A stretch of DNA of 52,023 nt from Streptomyces gossypii (GCF_025165795.1 NZ_JAJAGO010000023.1:1-52023), one strand, 5' to 3'; shown: positions 42,844 through 51,417, numbered from the stretch's first letter. A program made the numbers and translations. Notes: generated from the sequence alone by a model not told the origin.

Positions 42844-42975
42844 GGCGTCTGCTCCGTTCCAGGGGAGACGTCATTGTGTCCCCCTCGGACGGTGTGACCG
42901 CAGGGGGGTACACGTGCCGGGCCTGCCGTGGAGGCCGGGCGCCGCCTCCCAGGCAGGCCCCCCGCCCGGCCCGTC

Positions 42976-44580
42976 TCACAGGCTGCTGCGGCTGTCCTCC
43001 CGCTCCCCTGCGCGGGCCTGAGCCGCGAGCGCGGCCACGGCTGCCGGCGTGACGCCGACCCCGGCCCCTATACCGGCTGCGGCCCCGGCCACGCCGCCGG
43101 CGCGGCGTACGGCGGCGAGTTCACGTACGACGTCCATATCGCTGAAGGGGATCAGCTCCTCGCCGATCACCTGGTGCGGTTCGCTGCCCTTCCCCGCGAT
43201 CAGCACCAAGTCCCCCGGGCGTGCGGCACCCAACGCGCGGCGGATCGCCGTACGCCGGTCCGCCAGCCGCTCGTACGGTGTGCCCGTCGCCGTGAGACCG
43301 GGCACGATCTGGTCCAGGATCGCCTCCGGATCCTCGTGGCGCGGGTTGTCGGAGGTGAGCACGCACAGGTCGGAGAGTTCACCGGCGATCCTGCCCATCG
43401 TGGCGCGCTTGGTGTCGTCGCGGTCGCCGCCGCAGCCGAAGACCGTGATGACCCGGCCGGAGGCGAAGCCGCGGATGGCGGTGAGGACCTTCTCCAGCGA
43501 GTCCGGCGAGTGCGCGTAGTCGACGACGACGGAGGTGCCGTCGGGCGTCTCGTAGGTCTCGAACCGGCCGGGGACGGTCGCCACCCGGTCGAGCGCGCCG
43601 ACCAGCGTCGCCAGGTCATGGCCCAGGACATGGCAGGCGGCGACGGCGGCGAGGGCGTTCGAGACCGAGTACCGGCCCGGGGAGGGGATCGCCACCGGAT
43701 ACCTGCGCCCGCCGTGGCACAGGGTGAAGCGGCTTCCAGCGGCGTCGAAGACGAGGTCCGTCGCCGTGTAGTCGGCCTCCCTGTCGAGCGCGTAGGTGGC
43801 GACCGCGCCCGGCATGAGGGCCTGGACCTCCCGGCCCACCGGGTCGTCGGCGTTGGTCACGGCGCGGCGGCAGAGTCCCTGGAAGAGCAGCAGCTTGGCG
43901 TTCTTGTAGTTCTCCATCGTGCCGTGGTCGTCCAGGTGGTCCTGGGTGAGGTTGGTGAACACGCCGACGTCCAGGAAGGTCCGGTCCACCCGGTGCGTCA
44001 GCAGCCCGACCGAGGTGGCCTCCAGCACCACGCTGTCCGCACCGCCGTCACGCATCAGCCCCAGCACGTACTGGAGGTCGGGCGGCTCCGGGGTGGACAG
44101 GCCGGTGAAGGGCATCGGGATCAGCTCGCTGCCGATCCGGCTCCCCGAGGTGCCGATGACACCCACCCGCGCACCCTCGGTGAGCGCGAGCAGCGACTCG
44201 ACGAGGAACGACACGGACGTCTTGCCGTTCGTCCCGGTGACGGCGACCATGTCCATCGCCCGGCCCGGCTCACCGTAGTAGCGCGAGGTCACGACGGGGG
44301 CGGCCGTACGGGTGTCGCCCACCTGCACCACGCACACCGCGGCGTCCGCCTCCTCCCCGTCCGCGTCCGCACGCTCGCACAGCACCGCCACCGCACCGCG
44401 CCGCAGCGCCTCCGCCACACCCTCGGGGCCGCCCCCGCCATGCCCCGGCACCGCGATGTACAGCGCTCCGGGTGTCACCTGGAGGGCGTCGAAGCTCGTC
44501 CCCGCCGTGATCTCGGTCTTGTCCGGATCGCCCTGGAGCACCTGGTGCTCATGCCCGTCCAGCAGTTCACTCAGTCGCAC
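42976..44580 (-). CDS. murE: MurE-type Mur ligase (UDP-MurNAc-tripeptide synthetase)
   Basis: A 534-residue Mur ligase: ATP loop VTGTNGKTS (about residues 117-125), carbamylated-lysine region, HSPDSLEKVL and the DNPRHEDP motif that in MurE marks selection of meso-diaminopimelate. GTG 44580 has GAGGGG 6-7 nt upstream; an open frame to 44,676 was rejected. It stands alone, outside any division/cell-wall cluster, with an Ala/Gly-rich C-terminal tail, so it is probably a second MurE-like enzyme (Streptomyces genomes usually keep one in the dcw cluster). Peptidoglycan or a specialised peptide-ligase role cannot be separated. Confidence 0.88.
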   Translation of the reverse strand: MRLSELLDGHEHQVLQGDPDKTEITAGTSFDALQVTPGALYIAVPGHGGGGPEGVAEALRRGAVAVLCERADADGEEADAAVCVVQVGDTRTAAPVVTSRYYGEPGRAMDMVAVTGTNGKTSVSFLVESLLALTEGARVGVIGTSGSRIGSELIPMPFTGLSTPEPPDLQYVLGLMRDGGADSVVLEATSVGLLTHRVDRTFLDVGVFTNLTQDHLDDHGTMENYKNAKLLLFQGLCRRAVTNADDPVGREVQALMPGAVATYALDREADYTATDLVFDAAGSRFTLCHGGRRYPVAIPSPGRYSVSNALAAVAACHVLGHDLATLVGALDRVATVPGRFETYETPDGTSVVVDYAHSPDSLEKVLTAIRGFASGRVITVFGCGGDRDDTKRATMGRIAGELSDLCVLTSDNPRHEDPEAILDQIVPGLTATGTPYERLADRRTAIRRALGAARPGDLVLIAGKGSEPHQVIGEELIPFSDMDVVRELAAVRRAGGVAGAAAGIGAGVGVTPAAVAALAAQARAGEREDSRSSL

Positions 44581-44734
44581 AACAGTCCCCTCGAAGGCGG
44601 CTCCGGGGCAGCATGGACCGGCCGCCGTCGTACGGCAGTGCGGTGCACAGGTGCCGGACACCGCGGTGGTGGCCATGGCCTGGTCTGTCCGGTACCGCGC
44701 TCACGGGTACCCGAACGTCGGGAATGTCGCTGTG

Positions 44735-44753
44735 TGCCGGACGGTGTCCGGCA
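44735..44753. promoter_or_regulatory. Palindrome TGCCGGAC-GGT-GTCCGGCA upstream of murE
   Basis: A perfect 8-bp-arm inverted repeat with 3-nt spacer, about 155 bp before the murE start. It could be an operator or a terminator of upstream transcription. Confidence 0.45.
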
Positions 44754-44854
44754 GGTGGGACCGCGCCGCACGACAGGCGGGGCCCACGAACAGATCGCTG
44801 TGCGAGCCCCCACGGCCAGCCAGGCGCGGGGTGCTACCTCAGAGTGACGCGGCG

Positions 44855-44877
44855 CGGTCCGGTCTGCGTCCGGACCG
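44855..44877 (-). terminator. Hairpin CGGTCCGG-N7-CCGGACCG downstream of the GNAT gene
   Basis: A perfect 8-bp stem with a 7-nt loop, 190 bp beyond the GNAT gene stop on the minus strand. No T-run, as usual in Streptomyces. Confidence 0.5.
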
Positions 44878-45066
44878 GCATTGGACCGGGCCACGCAGAC
44901 GCCCGGAACAGCGTTCAGTCGCTTGTCTCAGGCCGTCGAGCGCGGAAGGTACACCCTCACCACGCTCCTTGGAGCATACATTCCGTTGGCCCTTCCCTCG
45001 ATCCCCTGCAAAACCTCCCCAATTCGCACCTTCGCCCGAACATCCGCATGGCAGGGGCCGCCCGCG

Positions 45067-45624
45067 TCACGGTTTCCAGTCGCGGGCGAGCAGGGACCAG
45101 ACGGCGATGTCGTGGCGGGTGCCGAGGTAGGGGAAGGCCTCGCGGAGGGTGCCCTCGCGGGTCATGCCGAGCCGCTCCGCCGTTGCCGCGCTGCGTGTGT
45201 TCGTGGTGAAGGCGCGCCACTCGACGCGGTGCATGCCGCGCGTCTCGAACGCCCAGCGGATGAAGTGCCGGGCGGCACGGTGGACCAGGCCGCGCCCCTG
45301 GGCCTCCGGTGCGATCCAGACGCCGATCTCGCAGACGCCGGCGGGTGCGGCGAAGACACGGAAGAGGATGCCGCCCACCAGCGTGCCGTCCAGCCAGATG
45401 CCGCAGATGCGGCCGTCGTCGGCGGCCTGCCGGTCCGCGTAGGTCCGCAGCCACGCACGGGCACCCTCCTCGTCGGTTATCGAGGTGGCCCAGGGCAGCC
45501 AGGGGGCGAGATGGTCGCGCGTGCGGGCGATGAAGTCGGCGAAATCCCTGGCCTGCCAGGGCTCCAGCGGGCGGAGCTCGGCGGTGTCGGTCAGCGGGTG
45601 TGCGAACACGGAGTCCCCGATCAC
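45067..45624 (-). CDS. GNAT-family N-acetyltransferase (RimJ/RimL-like)
   Basis: A 185-residue acetyltransferase with AcCoA-binding IGVWIAPEAQGRGLVHRAARHFIRWAF and the C-terminal TTNTRSAATAERLGMTREGTLREAF, the pattern of RimJ/RimL-type protein or small-molecule N-acetyltransferases. GTG 45624 is the start. It is divergent from a TetR gene 81 bp away that may control it. Acceptor unknown. Confidence 0.9.
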   Translation of the reverse strand: MIGDSVFAHPLTDTAELRPLEPWQARDFADFIARTRDHLAPWLPWATSITDEEGARAWLRTYADRQAADDGRICGIWLDGTLVGGILFRVFAAPAGVCEIGVWIAPEAQGRGLVHRAARHFIRWAFETRGMHRVEWRAFTTNTRSAATAERLGMTREGTLREAFPYLGTRHDIAVWSLLARDWKP

Positions 45625-45639
45625 AGAGTGAGTACCAAA

Positions 45640-45661
45640 CGTTCGTTACGTACCCTAGGCT
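45640..45661. promoter_or_regulatory. TetR operator candidate in the GNAT/TetR divergent region
   Basis: The 81-bp gap contains AACGTTCGTT flanked by GTAC on both sides (imperfect dyad), a pattern commonly seen for TetR-family sites. The TetR protein is the obvious candidate. Confidence 0.4.
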
Positions 45662-45705
45662 ACCGACCACCGCACGCACACCGACGGCACCCCGAGGGAG
45701 CCCGC

Positions 45706-46296
45706 ATGCCACCTGCCCGTGGAGACCATGAGGCCAGACGCGCCGATGTGTCCGAGGCGGTCTGGCGGGTCCTCGCCGCGAAGGGGCTCGGCGGGCTGAC
45801 GCTGCGCGCCGTCGCGGCCGAGATGGACGCCTCCACCGGGCTGCTCACCCACTACTTCCCCACCAAGCGGGCCCTCGTACGGCACGCCCTCGTCGTCGCC
45901 GAGGAGCGCACCTCGGCCTTCGCCCGGCGCACGCCGGAGGCGGAAGGACTGGCCTCACTGCGCGCCGCGCTCCTCGACGTGCTGCCGCTCACGCCCGGGG
46001 GCGCCGCGATGAACCGGGTCTGGGTCAGCTCCTGGGACGCCTCGCTCGCCGATCCGGAACTGCGGGCCAACGAGCTGGCCCGGCTGGAGCGTTGGCGCGG
46101 CAGACTGCGTGCCCATGTGGTGTCCGCGCGGGAGCGCGGTGAGCTGCCGGAGGAGACGGACGCCGACGAGGTGACGGCTTCCGCCGCCGCGTTCACCCAC
46201 GGGCTCGTCGTCCACGCGCTGTTCGACCCGGATCGCTTCCCGCCGGAGCGGCAGACCGCGCTTCTGGACGGCTTCCTGCGCGGGATCACGGGCTAG
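45706..46296 (+). CDS. TetR-family transcriptional regulator
   Basis: A 196-residue regulator with N-terminal helix-turn-helix (VAAEMDASTGLLTHYFPTKRALVRHAL, about residues 37-63) and a helical C-terminal ligand domain. ATG 45706 has GAGGGAG 6 nt upstream. It is divergent from the GNAT gene. Effector unknown. Confidence 0.92.
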   Translation: MPPARGDHEARRADVSEAVWRVLAAKGLGGLTLRAVAAEMDASTGLLTHYFPTKRALVRHALVVAEERTSAFARRTPEAEGLASLRAALLDVLPLTPGGAAMNRVWVSSWDASLADPELRANELARLERWRGRLRAHVVSARERGELPEETDADEVTASAAAFTHGLVVHALFDPDRFPPERQTALLDGFLRGITG

Positions 46297-46351
46297 CAGG
46301 CGGCTGAACCGGCTGCCGTCCGGCCCTTGTCCGGCCCCAGGCCGTGCCGTC

Positions 46352-46357
46352 TACTGT
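46352..46357 (+). promoter_or_regulatory. -10-like TACTGT six bases before the DUF4231-like gene
   Basis: TACTGT, then CGTGCC, then ATG 46364, with no Shine-Dalgarno: leaderless pattern. Confidence 0.4.
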
Positions 46358-46363
46358 CGTGCC

Positions 46364-46903
46364 ATGGACGCACAGGCCGGCAGACGTACGGAAAGCAGGC
46401 AGCGGACTGCCTACTGGTGGTCGGCGTTGCGGGCGCCGGGCGGCGCGGAACCGCCGCCGAGCGTCGTCGAGCGGCTCTCCTGGTACGAGCGGCAGAAGTC
46501 CCGGGCCCGCGCGGGCTTCTACGTGTCGGAGGTGGTGATCGTGCTGCTCTCCGCCTCCGTCCCGGCGGCCGTGGCGATGGACGCGCCCGGCGCCGTCACC
46601 GGGAGCCTGGGGGCCGGGGTGGCGGCAGCCGTGGGGCTGCGGCAGCTGTTCCGGTGGGGCGAGAACTGGATCCGTACGAGCGCCTCGATGGTGGCGCTCC
46701 AGCAGCATGTGATCGCCTGGAGCCTGGGCAGCGCGCCGTACGACGGGCCGGGCGCCCAGCAGTTGCTGGCAGGCCGGGTGGAGGAGCTGGTCCTCGCGGA
46801 CACCGCGACCTGGTCGGCGATGCGCAGCCCCGTGCCCGTCGCGCCGGAGCCGGGGGCGCCGACGGGGGCGCCGACGGGCGCCGCGCCGCCGCCGGGCAGC
46901 TGA
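46364..46903 (+). CDS. DUF4231/SLATT-like small membrane protein
   Basis: A 179-residue protein: soluble N-terminal helices (RLSWYERQKSRARAGFYVSEVV), two adjacent membrane spans (about 48-66 and 70-90) and a helical C-terminal region (residues 95-150), then a Pro/Ala tail. The layout resembles DUF4231/SLATT proteins. These are thought to be effector membrane proteins in some bacterial conflict systems, but many stand-alone copies like this one have no known role. It converges with the RibD/DHFR-like gene, 13 bp apart. Confidence 0.78.
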   Translation: MDAQAGRRTESRQRTAYWWSALRAPGGAEPPPSVVERLSWYERQKSRARAGFYVSEVVIVLLSASVPAAVAMDAPGAVTGSLGAGVAAAVGLRQLFRWGENWIRTSASMVALQQHVIAWSLGSAPYDGPGAQQLLAGRVEELVLADTATWSAMRSPVPVAPEPGAPTGAPTGAAPPPGS

Positions 46904-46916
46904 ACGCGCGCCGCCC

Positions 46917-47543
46917 TCATTCGTCCGCGTCGAGGGTGAAGTCCCCGTATACCGGGCGGCCGGCGGGCTGGTAGGTGTGGATGGCGACTCCGGAGCTGGT
47001 GGTCCTGGAGTCGGCCAGCTTCAGGGCGGTGGGGACCGCGCCCTCGGCGAAGAGCCGCTTGCCCTCCCCCAGTACGACCGGATAGGTGAACAGCCGGTAC
47101 TCGTCGATCAGACCGGCCGCCATCAGGGACTGCGCGAGCATGCCGCTGCCGTGGATCTGGAGTTCCCTGCCGGGCCTGGCCTTGAGCTCGGCGACCTCCT
47201 CCGCGGCCTTCCGGCCCAGCAGCGTGGAGTTGTGCCAGTCCAGCTGCTCCAGGGTGGTGGAGGCGACGTACTTGGGGAGGCTGTTCAGGCGGCTGGCGAC
47301 CAGGTTCTGCTCGTCTGTGACGCGGGGCCAGTAGGCGGCGAAGATCTCGTACGTCCGGCGGCCGAGCAGGAAGCCGTCGGCCGCGGCGAACCACTCGTCG
47401 ATGCACCTGCCCATCTCCTCGTCGACGTACGGCACCACCCAGCCGCCCTTGTCGAAGCCGCCGGTGCGGTCCTCATCGGGGCCGCCGGGGCCCTGCATCA
47501 CGCCGTCCAGGGACAGGAAGGTCTGCAGCGTTACCTTGGCCAT
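46917..47543 (-). CDS. RibD C-terminal/dihydrofolate-reductase-like protein
   Basis: A 208-residue protein with the DHFR/RibD_C fold pattern: SLDGVMQGPGGPDED near the N-terminus, GFLLGRRTYEIFAAYWP in the middle and LIDEYRLFTYPVVLGEGKRLF near the C-terminus. It should bind NADPH. These proteins are common in actinomycetes as predicted reductases with no assigned substrate. AAAGGA lies 8 nt before the ATG. Confidence 0.92.
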   Translation of the reverse strand: MAKVTLQTFLSLDGVMQGPGGPDEDRTGGFDKGGWVVPYVDEEMGRCIDEWFAAADGFLLGRRTYEIFAAYWPRVTDEQNLVASRLNSLPKYVASTTLEQLDWHNSTLLGRKAAEEVAELKARPGRELQIHGSGMLAQSLMAAGLIDEYRLFTYPVVLGEGKRLFAEGAVPTALKLADSRTTSSGVAIHTYQPAGRPVYGDFTLDADE

Positions 47544-47591
47544 GATCGGGTCCTTTCTCGCATCCGGACTGTCTGCCCAGATGGACCCCTG

Positions 47592-47622
47592 GCGGACCCG
47601 GAGATCATCGGCCCGGGTCCGC
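47592..47622 (-). terminator. Hairpin terminator after the SH3-protein gene
   Basis: A perfect 10-bp stem GCGGACCCGG with 11-nt loop, 43 bp beyond the SH3-protein stop. Confidence 0.7.
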
Positions 47623-47664
47623 GGGGACGGCCACTTCCGTGCAGCCGGGGTGCGACTGCCGGTG

Positions 47665-48075
47665 TCAGGGGACGTAGTTGCAGAAGGGGATGCGGTCGAG
47701 GGCGCGGATGTAGCGGGCGTTCACCCAGCCGGTGCGCTTGGCCAGCTTGTACCAGGTGTTGAGCCCGGGGGCCATCTCCCCGCGGATCATGCACTTGATC
47801 GCGATGACCGAGTCCCGGGGGATCACGCCGATGACCGGAGCGGTCGTGCTGGGCCGCAGATGGACCCTGACACTCCGCGTCACGTAGCCATGACGGACCT
47901 TGCCGCCGCCCTGCTGCTGGGCGAGTTGGGACTGGGCGGCGCGCTGTTCGGGTGCGACCGGGGCCGGAGCCGGGGCCGGCTCGGCGACGGCGTTCGCGGT
48001 GCCCGCGAGGGACATGGCGGCGACGGCACCGCTGGTGGCGCAGAGGGCGACCTTGCTGAGTCTGGAGTGGAGCAT
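47665..48075 (-). CDS. Secreted SH3-domain protein
   Basis: A 136-residue exported protein. A signal peptide ends near TANAVA (residue 31), followed by a Pro/Ala linker and a bacterial SH3-like domain (VRVHLRPSTTAPVIGVIPRDSVI, then WYKLAKRTGWVNARYI). Two cysteines (KCMIRGEM, FCNYVP) may form a disulphide. Bacterial SH3 domains often bind peptidoglycan; function is unknown. GGAGACGAC precedes the ATG. Confidence 0.85.
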   Translation of the reverse strand: MLHSRLSKVALCATSGAVAAMSLAGTANAVAEPAPAPAPVAPEQRAAQSQLAQQQGGGKVRHGYVTRSVRVHLRPSTTAPVIGVIPRDSVIAIKCMIRGEMAPGLNTWYKLAKRTGWVNARYIRALDRIPFCNYVP

Positions 48076-48188
48076 GTCGTCTCCTGTGGGAGGGGACCCC
48101 CGGGAGGGGCCCCGGGGAGGCCCGAGGGCTGCCGTGCTTGCACGGGAACGGTGGGGCGTACGGGTGCGGCAGCCTCACGGGAACGGAC

Positions 48189-48207
48189 ACACGATCACGA
48201 TTCGTGT
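48189..48207. promoter_or_regulatory. Inverted repeat ACACGA-N7-TCGTGT beside a TTGACA hexamer
   Basis: The repeat overlaps the end of a minus-strand TTGACA and extends into the spacer region, the classical position for a repressor, upstream of the SH3-protein gene. The -10 is weak. Confidence 0.4.
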
Positions 48208-48317
48208 CAAAGCGGTCACGATATGCGTTCTCACGCTAAGGAGGATGCGCCCTGCCCGCAACTCGTCGCCGGTGCCGTCCACGCACCGCCCACCGGCCGC
48301 CCACCGGCTCTCGCGGG

Positions 48318-48323
48318 TACGAT
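48318..48323 (+). promoter_or_regulatory. -10-like TACGAT six bases before the MBL-fold gene
   Basis: TACGAT, then CCCCCG, then GTG 48330; no Shine-Dalgarno. Leaderless pattern. Confidence 0.4.
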
Positions 48324-48329
48324 CCCCCG

Positions 48330-49085
48330 GTGGAGCTCACCGTTCTGGGCGGCTGCGGAGCCTGGCCGACCGCCGATCAGGCATGCAGCGGCTACGTCGT
48401 GGAGAGCGACGGATTCCGGCTGCTGATCGACCCGGGCTACGCGACACTGCCCCGGCTGCTGGCGGAGTTCACCGCCGCACAGGTCGACGCGGTGCTCGTC
48501 AGCCACGGCCACCCGGACCACTGCGCCGACCTCAACCCCCTGCTGCGGGCGCGTGCGTTGGCGGACACTCCCGCCCCCGCGCTTCCGCTGTACGCCCTGC
48601 CGGGCGCGCTTGACGCGGTGCTCGCCCTGGACCGGCCGGGCATGCTGGCGGGGGCTTACGAGTTGCGGGAGTTCGAGGCCGGTACGGGCCGCCGCTTCGG
48701 CATCGGGCCGTTCACTGTCGACACCCGGCTGCTGCCGCACTTCGTCCCCAACGCCGGTGTCCGGCTCACCGCCTCGGACGGCACGGCACTCGTCTACACC
48801 GGCGACACCGGGCCCAGCCCGGAGATCGCCGCCCTCGCGCGCGACGCCGAGCTGCTGCTGTCGGAGGCCACCTATCCCGAGCAGGTCCCGGCGGCGGACG
48901 CCGCGTTCCTGCTGAGCGCCCGCCTCGCGGGCGGATACGCGACGGCTGCGGGAGCCGGACGGCTGGTCCTCACCCATCTGTGGCCCGACTCGGACGCAGG
49001 CGAGGCGGTGACGGCGGCGGCCGCCGCGTACGACGGGCCGGTGAGCGTGGCATCCCCGGGCGCCCGGTTCACCACCGGCCCGTAG
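48330..49085 (+). CDS. MBL-fold metallohydrolase
   Basis: A 251-residue metallo-beta-lactamase-fold enzyme, similar to the RNase Z/phosphonate-type subgroup. The metal motif SHGHPDHCADL (about residue 58) supplies HxHxDH; YTGDTGPSP and LTHLWPDSD provide the later Asp and His. GTG 48330 starts directly after a TACGAT hexamer plus 6 nt. Substrate unknown. Confidence 0.9.
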   Translation: MELTVLGGCGAWPTADQACSGYVVESDGFRLLIDPGYATLPRLLAEFTAAQVDAVLVSHGHPDHCADLNPLLRARALADTPAPALPLYALPGALDAVLALDRPGMLAGAYELREFEAGTGRRFGIGPFTVDTRLLPHFVPNAGVRLTASDGTALVYTGDTGPSPEIAALARDAELLLSEATYPEQVPAADAAFLLSARLAGGYATAAGAGRLVLTHLWPDSDAGEAVTAAAAAYDGPVSVASPGARFTTGP

Positions 49086-49120
49086 GCCACGGCACCGCGC
49101 ACGCCGACGGCCGCGCACCG

Positions 49121-50188
49121 TCAGGGGGTCGCCGCGGCGGCCAGCGTCGACGTGTCGATGACGAAGCGGTAGCGCACGTCCCCCGCGACGACCCGCTCGT
49201 ACGCGTCATTGATCCCGTCCGCGCTGATCACCTCGATGTCCGCGCCGATCCCGTGCAGTGCGCAGAAGTCCAGCATCTCCTGGGTCTCCCGGATGCCGCC
49301 GATGGCGGAGCCCGCGAGGTGCTTGCGGCCGAACATCAGGGAGAACATGTTCACCGGCACGGGGTTCTCCGGGGCGCCGACGTTCACCAGCGTGCCGCCC
49401 GTCCGCAGCAGCCCGAGGTACGCGTCCATGTCCAGGTTCGCCGAGACGGTGTTGACGATCAGGTCGAAGCTGCCCGCCAGCCGCTCGAAGGTGGCCGGGT
49501 CGCCGGTGGCGTGGAAGTGGGCGGCGCCGAACCGGAGCCCGTCCTCCTGCTTGCGCAGGCTCTGGCTCAGCACGGTGACCTCGGCACCCATCGCATGCGC
49601 GATCTTGACGCCCATGTGGCCGAGACCGCCCATGCCGACGATGGCGACGCGCGTTCCGGGGCCGGTCTTCCAGTGCGCGAGCGGCGAGTAGAGGGTGATC
49701 CCCGCGCACAGCAGCGGCGCGGCCTCGTCCAGGGTGATGCCCTCGGGGATGCGCACGGAGTAGTTCTCGTCGACGACGATGTGCGTGCTGTATCCGCCGT
49801 ACGTGGGCTCGCCGTCGCTGCCGGTCGCGTTGTACGTCATCAGCATGCCGCTGCCGGTGCAGTACTGCTCCAGTCCGGCGCGGCAGTTGTCGCAGTCGCG
49901 GCAGGAGTCGACGAAGCAGCCGACTCCGGCCCGGTCGCCGACCGCATGCCGGGTGACGCCGCTGCCGACCTCGGTGATGACACCCGCGATCTCGTGACCG
50001 GGGACCATCGGGAAGATCGCCTCGCCCCAGTCCTCCCGTATCTGGTGGATGTCGGAGTGGCAGATTCCGGCGTACCTGATCTCGATCAGGACGTCGTGCT
50101 CGCCGAGCGCGCGGCGCGGGATGGTGGTGTGCTCCAGGGGTGCCTTCGGCGCCGGGGCGGCGAAGGCGTGAACGGTGGCCACGGACAT
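49121..50188 (-). CDS. Zinc-dependent NAD(P) alcohol/aldehyde dehydrogenase (cinnamyl-alcohol type)
   Basis: A 355-residue MDR protein: catalytic zinc ligands in YAGICHSDIHQ and PGHEIAGV, structural zinc cysteines in VDSCRDCDNCRAGLEQYC, and nucleotide-binding GMGGLGHMGVKIA. It is closest to the AdhA/YahK group of NADPH-preferring aldehyde reductases. ATG 50188 has GAGGAG 7 nt upstream; the longer frame to 50,227 is not needed. It is divergent from the XRE-type regulator gene. Confidence 0.93.
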   Translation of the reverse strand: MSVATVHAFAAPAPKAPLEHTTIPRRALGEHDVLIEIRYAGICHSDIHQIREDWGEAIFPMVPGHEIAGVITEVGSGVTRHAVGDRAGVGCFVDSCRDCDNCRAGLEQYCTGSGMLMTYNATGSDGEPTYGGYSTHIVVDENYSVRIPEGITLDEAAPLLCAGITLYSPLAHWKTGPGTRVAIVGMGGLGHMGVKIAHAMGAEVTVLSQSLRKQEDGLRFGAAHFHATGDPATFERLAGSFDLIVNTVSANLDMDAYLGLLRTGGTLVNVGAPENPVPVNMFSLMFGRKHLAGSAIGGIRETQEMLDFCALHGIGADIEVISADGINDAYERVVAGDVRYRFVIDTSTLAAAATP

Positions 50189-50346
50189 CAGGGGCTCCTC
50201 ATCGCGGTGCGGTGCCGTCTTCGGCACCCTGTGCCGTGAGCGTGCGGGAATCCGGGCGGCCTACCCAGCCCTCCGTTGTACGTATGTCCGCGGTGCCTAC
50301 CACTGACGGGGACAGGATGGGACGACCGCGGACGCCCCGTCGCGGC

Positions 50347-50352
50347 CATACT
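50347..50352 (+). promoter_or_regulatory. -10-like CATACT six bases before the XRE-type regulator
   Basis: CATACT, then GGATGC, then ATG 50359; no Shine-Dalgarno. Leaderless pattern. Confidence 0.4.
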
Positions 50353-50358
50353 GGATGC

Positions 50359-51315
50359 ATGGAGCAGCCAGATCTCATGGATCCGCGTACCGAGCTGAGC
50401 GAGTTCCTGCGTACCCGGCGCGCCCGGCTGCAGCCGGTGGACGTCGGGCTGGCGCACTACGGCGGGCGGCGCCGGGTGCCCGGACTGCGGCGCGAGGAGC
50501 TGGCGCAGGTCGCCGGGGTGAGCGTCGCCTACTACACGCGGCTGGAGCAGGGGCACAGCCATAACGTGTCCACCGGTGTACTCGACGCGATCGCCGGTGC
50601 GCTGCGGCTCACCCGCGCCGAGCGCGACCACCTGACGCATCTGACGAAGCCGAAGCGGCACACCCGCCGGGTCTCGACGCGCCCGCAGCGCGTACGGCCG
50701 CTGCTTCAGCAGATGATCGACGCGATGGAGGGCGTGCCCGCCTACGTGGTCGGACGGCGGCTGGACGTCATCGGCTGGAATCCGCTGGCCAACGTGCTGC
50801 TGGGCGGTCTGTCCGCCCGGCCGCGCCACGAGCTGAACATGGCGTGGCTGGTCTTCCTCGACCCGGGCACGCGAGCGCTGTACGCGGACTGGGCGCAGAA
50901 GGCGTCCGATGTCGTCGCCTGGCTGCGGCTGGACGCCGGCTGTCATACGGACGATCCGCAGCTCAACGCGCTGATCGGAGAGCTGTCCGTCAAGTCTCCG
51001 GACTTCCGGCGGCTGTGGGCCAAGCACAACGTGCAGGAGAAGTCGTACGGGACGAAGGAGCTGCGCCATCCGCTGGTCGGGCGGCTCGAACTCTCCTTCG
51101 AGGTGCTGAAGCTGCCCGGCGACCAGTCGCAGGAGCTGGTCGCCTACCACGCGGCGCCCGGCTCGGCCTCGAGCGAGGCGCTGCGGCTGCTGGCCAGCTG
51201 GGCGGCGGAGATGCCCGCGCCGGACGGCGGGGACGGGCCGGAGCCGGAGGCGCCGGCTGCGGACGGACAGGGCGCGGACGGGTCCGGCGCGGAAGCGGCA
51301 ACACGGCACGCATGA
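50359..51315 (+). CDS. XRE-family regulator with MmyB-like ligand domain
   Basis: A 318-residue protein. The helix-turn-helix (LRREELAQVAGVSVAYYTRLEQGHSHNVS, about residues 45-75) is followed by an MmyB-like domain (VVGRRLDVIGWNPLANVLLGG, then FLDPGTRALYADW). The C-terminal 40 residues are low complexity (Asp/Gly/Ala). It is divergent from the alcohol dehydrogenase and probably regulates it; in the family, the C-terminal domain is thought to bind a fatty acid or small ligand. ATG 50377 is an alternative start. Confidence 0.91.
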   Translation: MEQPDLMDPRTELSEFLRTRRARLQPVDVGLAHYGGRRRVPGLRREELAQVAGVSVAYYTRLEQGHSHNVSTGVLDAIAGALRLTRAERDHLTHLTKPKRHTRRVSTRPQRVRPLLQQMIDAMEGVPAYVVGRRLDVIGWNPLANVLLGGLSARPRHELNMAWLVFLDPGTRALYADWAQKASDVVAWLRLDAGCHTDDPQLNALIGELSVKSPDFRRLWAKHNVQEKSYGTKELRHPLVGRLELSFEVLKLPGDQSQELVAYHAAPGSASSEALRLLASWAAEMPAPDGGDGPEPEAPAADGQGADGSGAEAATRHA

Positions 51316-51417
51316 TCCGTGCCGTACCGGTCACCCGAAGAGCAGAGACCCGTACGGGACCGGCGCTGCCCACGGCATCCGGCCCTGCGGGTTATGACGC
51401 CGAGAGGAGTGATCAAC

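Larger units (their letters stand above)
44581..45066. other. 486-bp intergenic region between the murE and GNAT genes
   Basis: No convincing gene. It holds two perfect inverted repeats described separately (44,735-44,753 and 44,855-44,877). The bases around 44,950-45,050 are C/T-rich and less GC-biased. Both flanking genes are on the minus strand, so this contains the murE promoter and the GNAT-gene terminator. Confidence 0.55.

Noticed and set aside
42928..44847. Plus-strand frame of 639 codons over the murE gene
   Set aside because: Antisense; no domain; murE has complete motifs.
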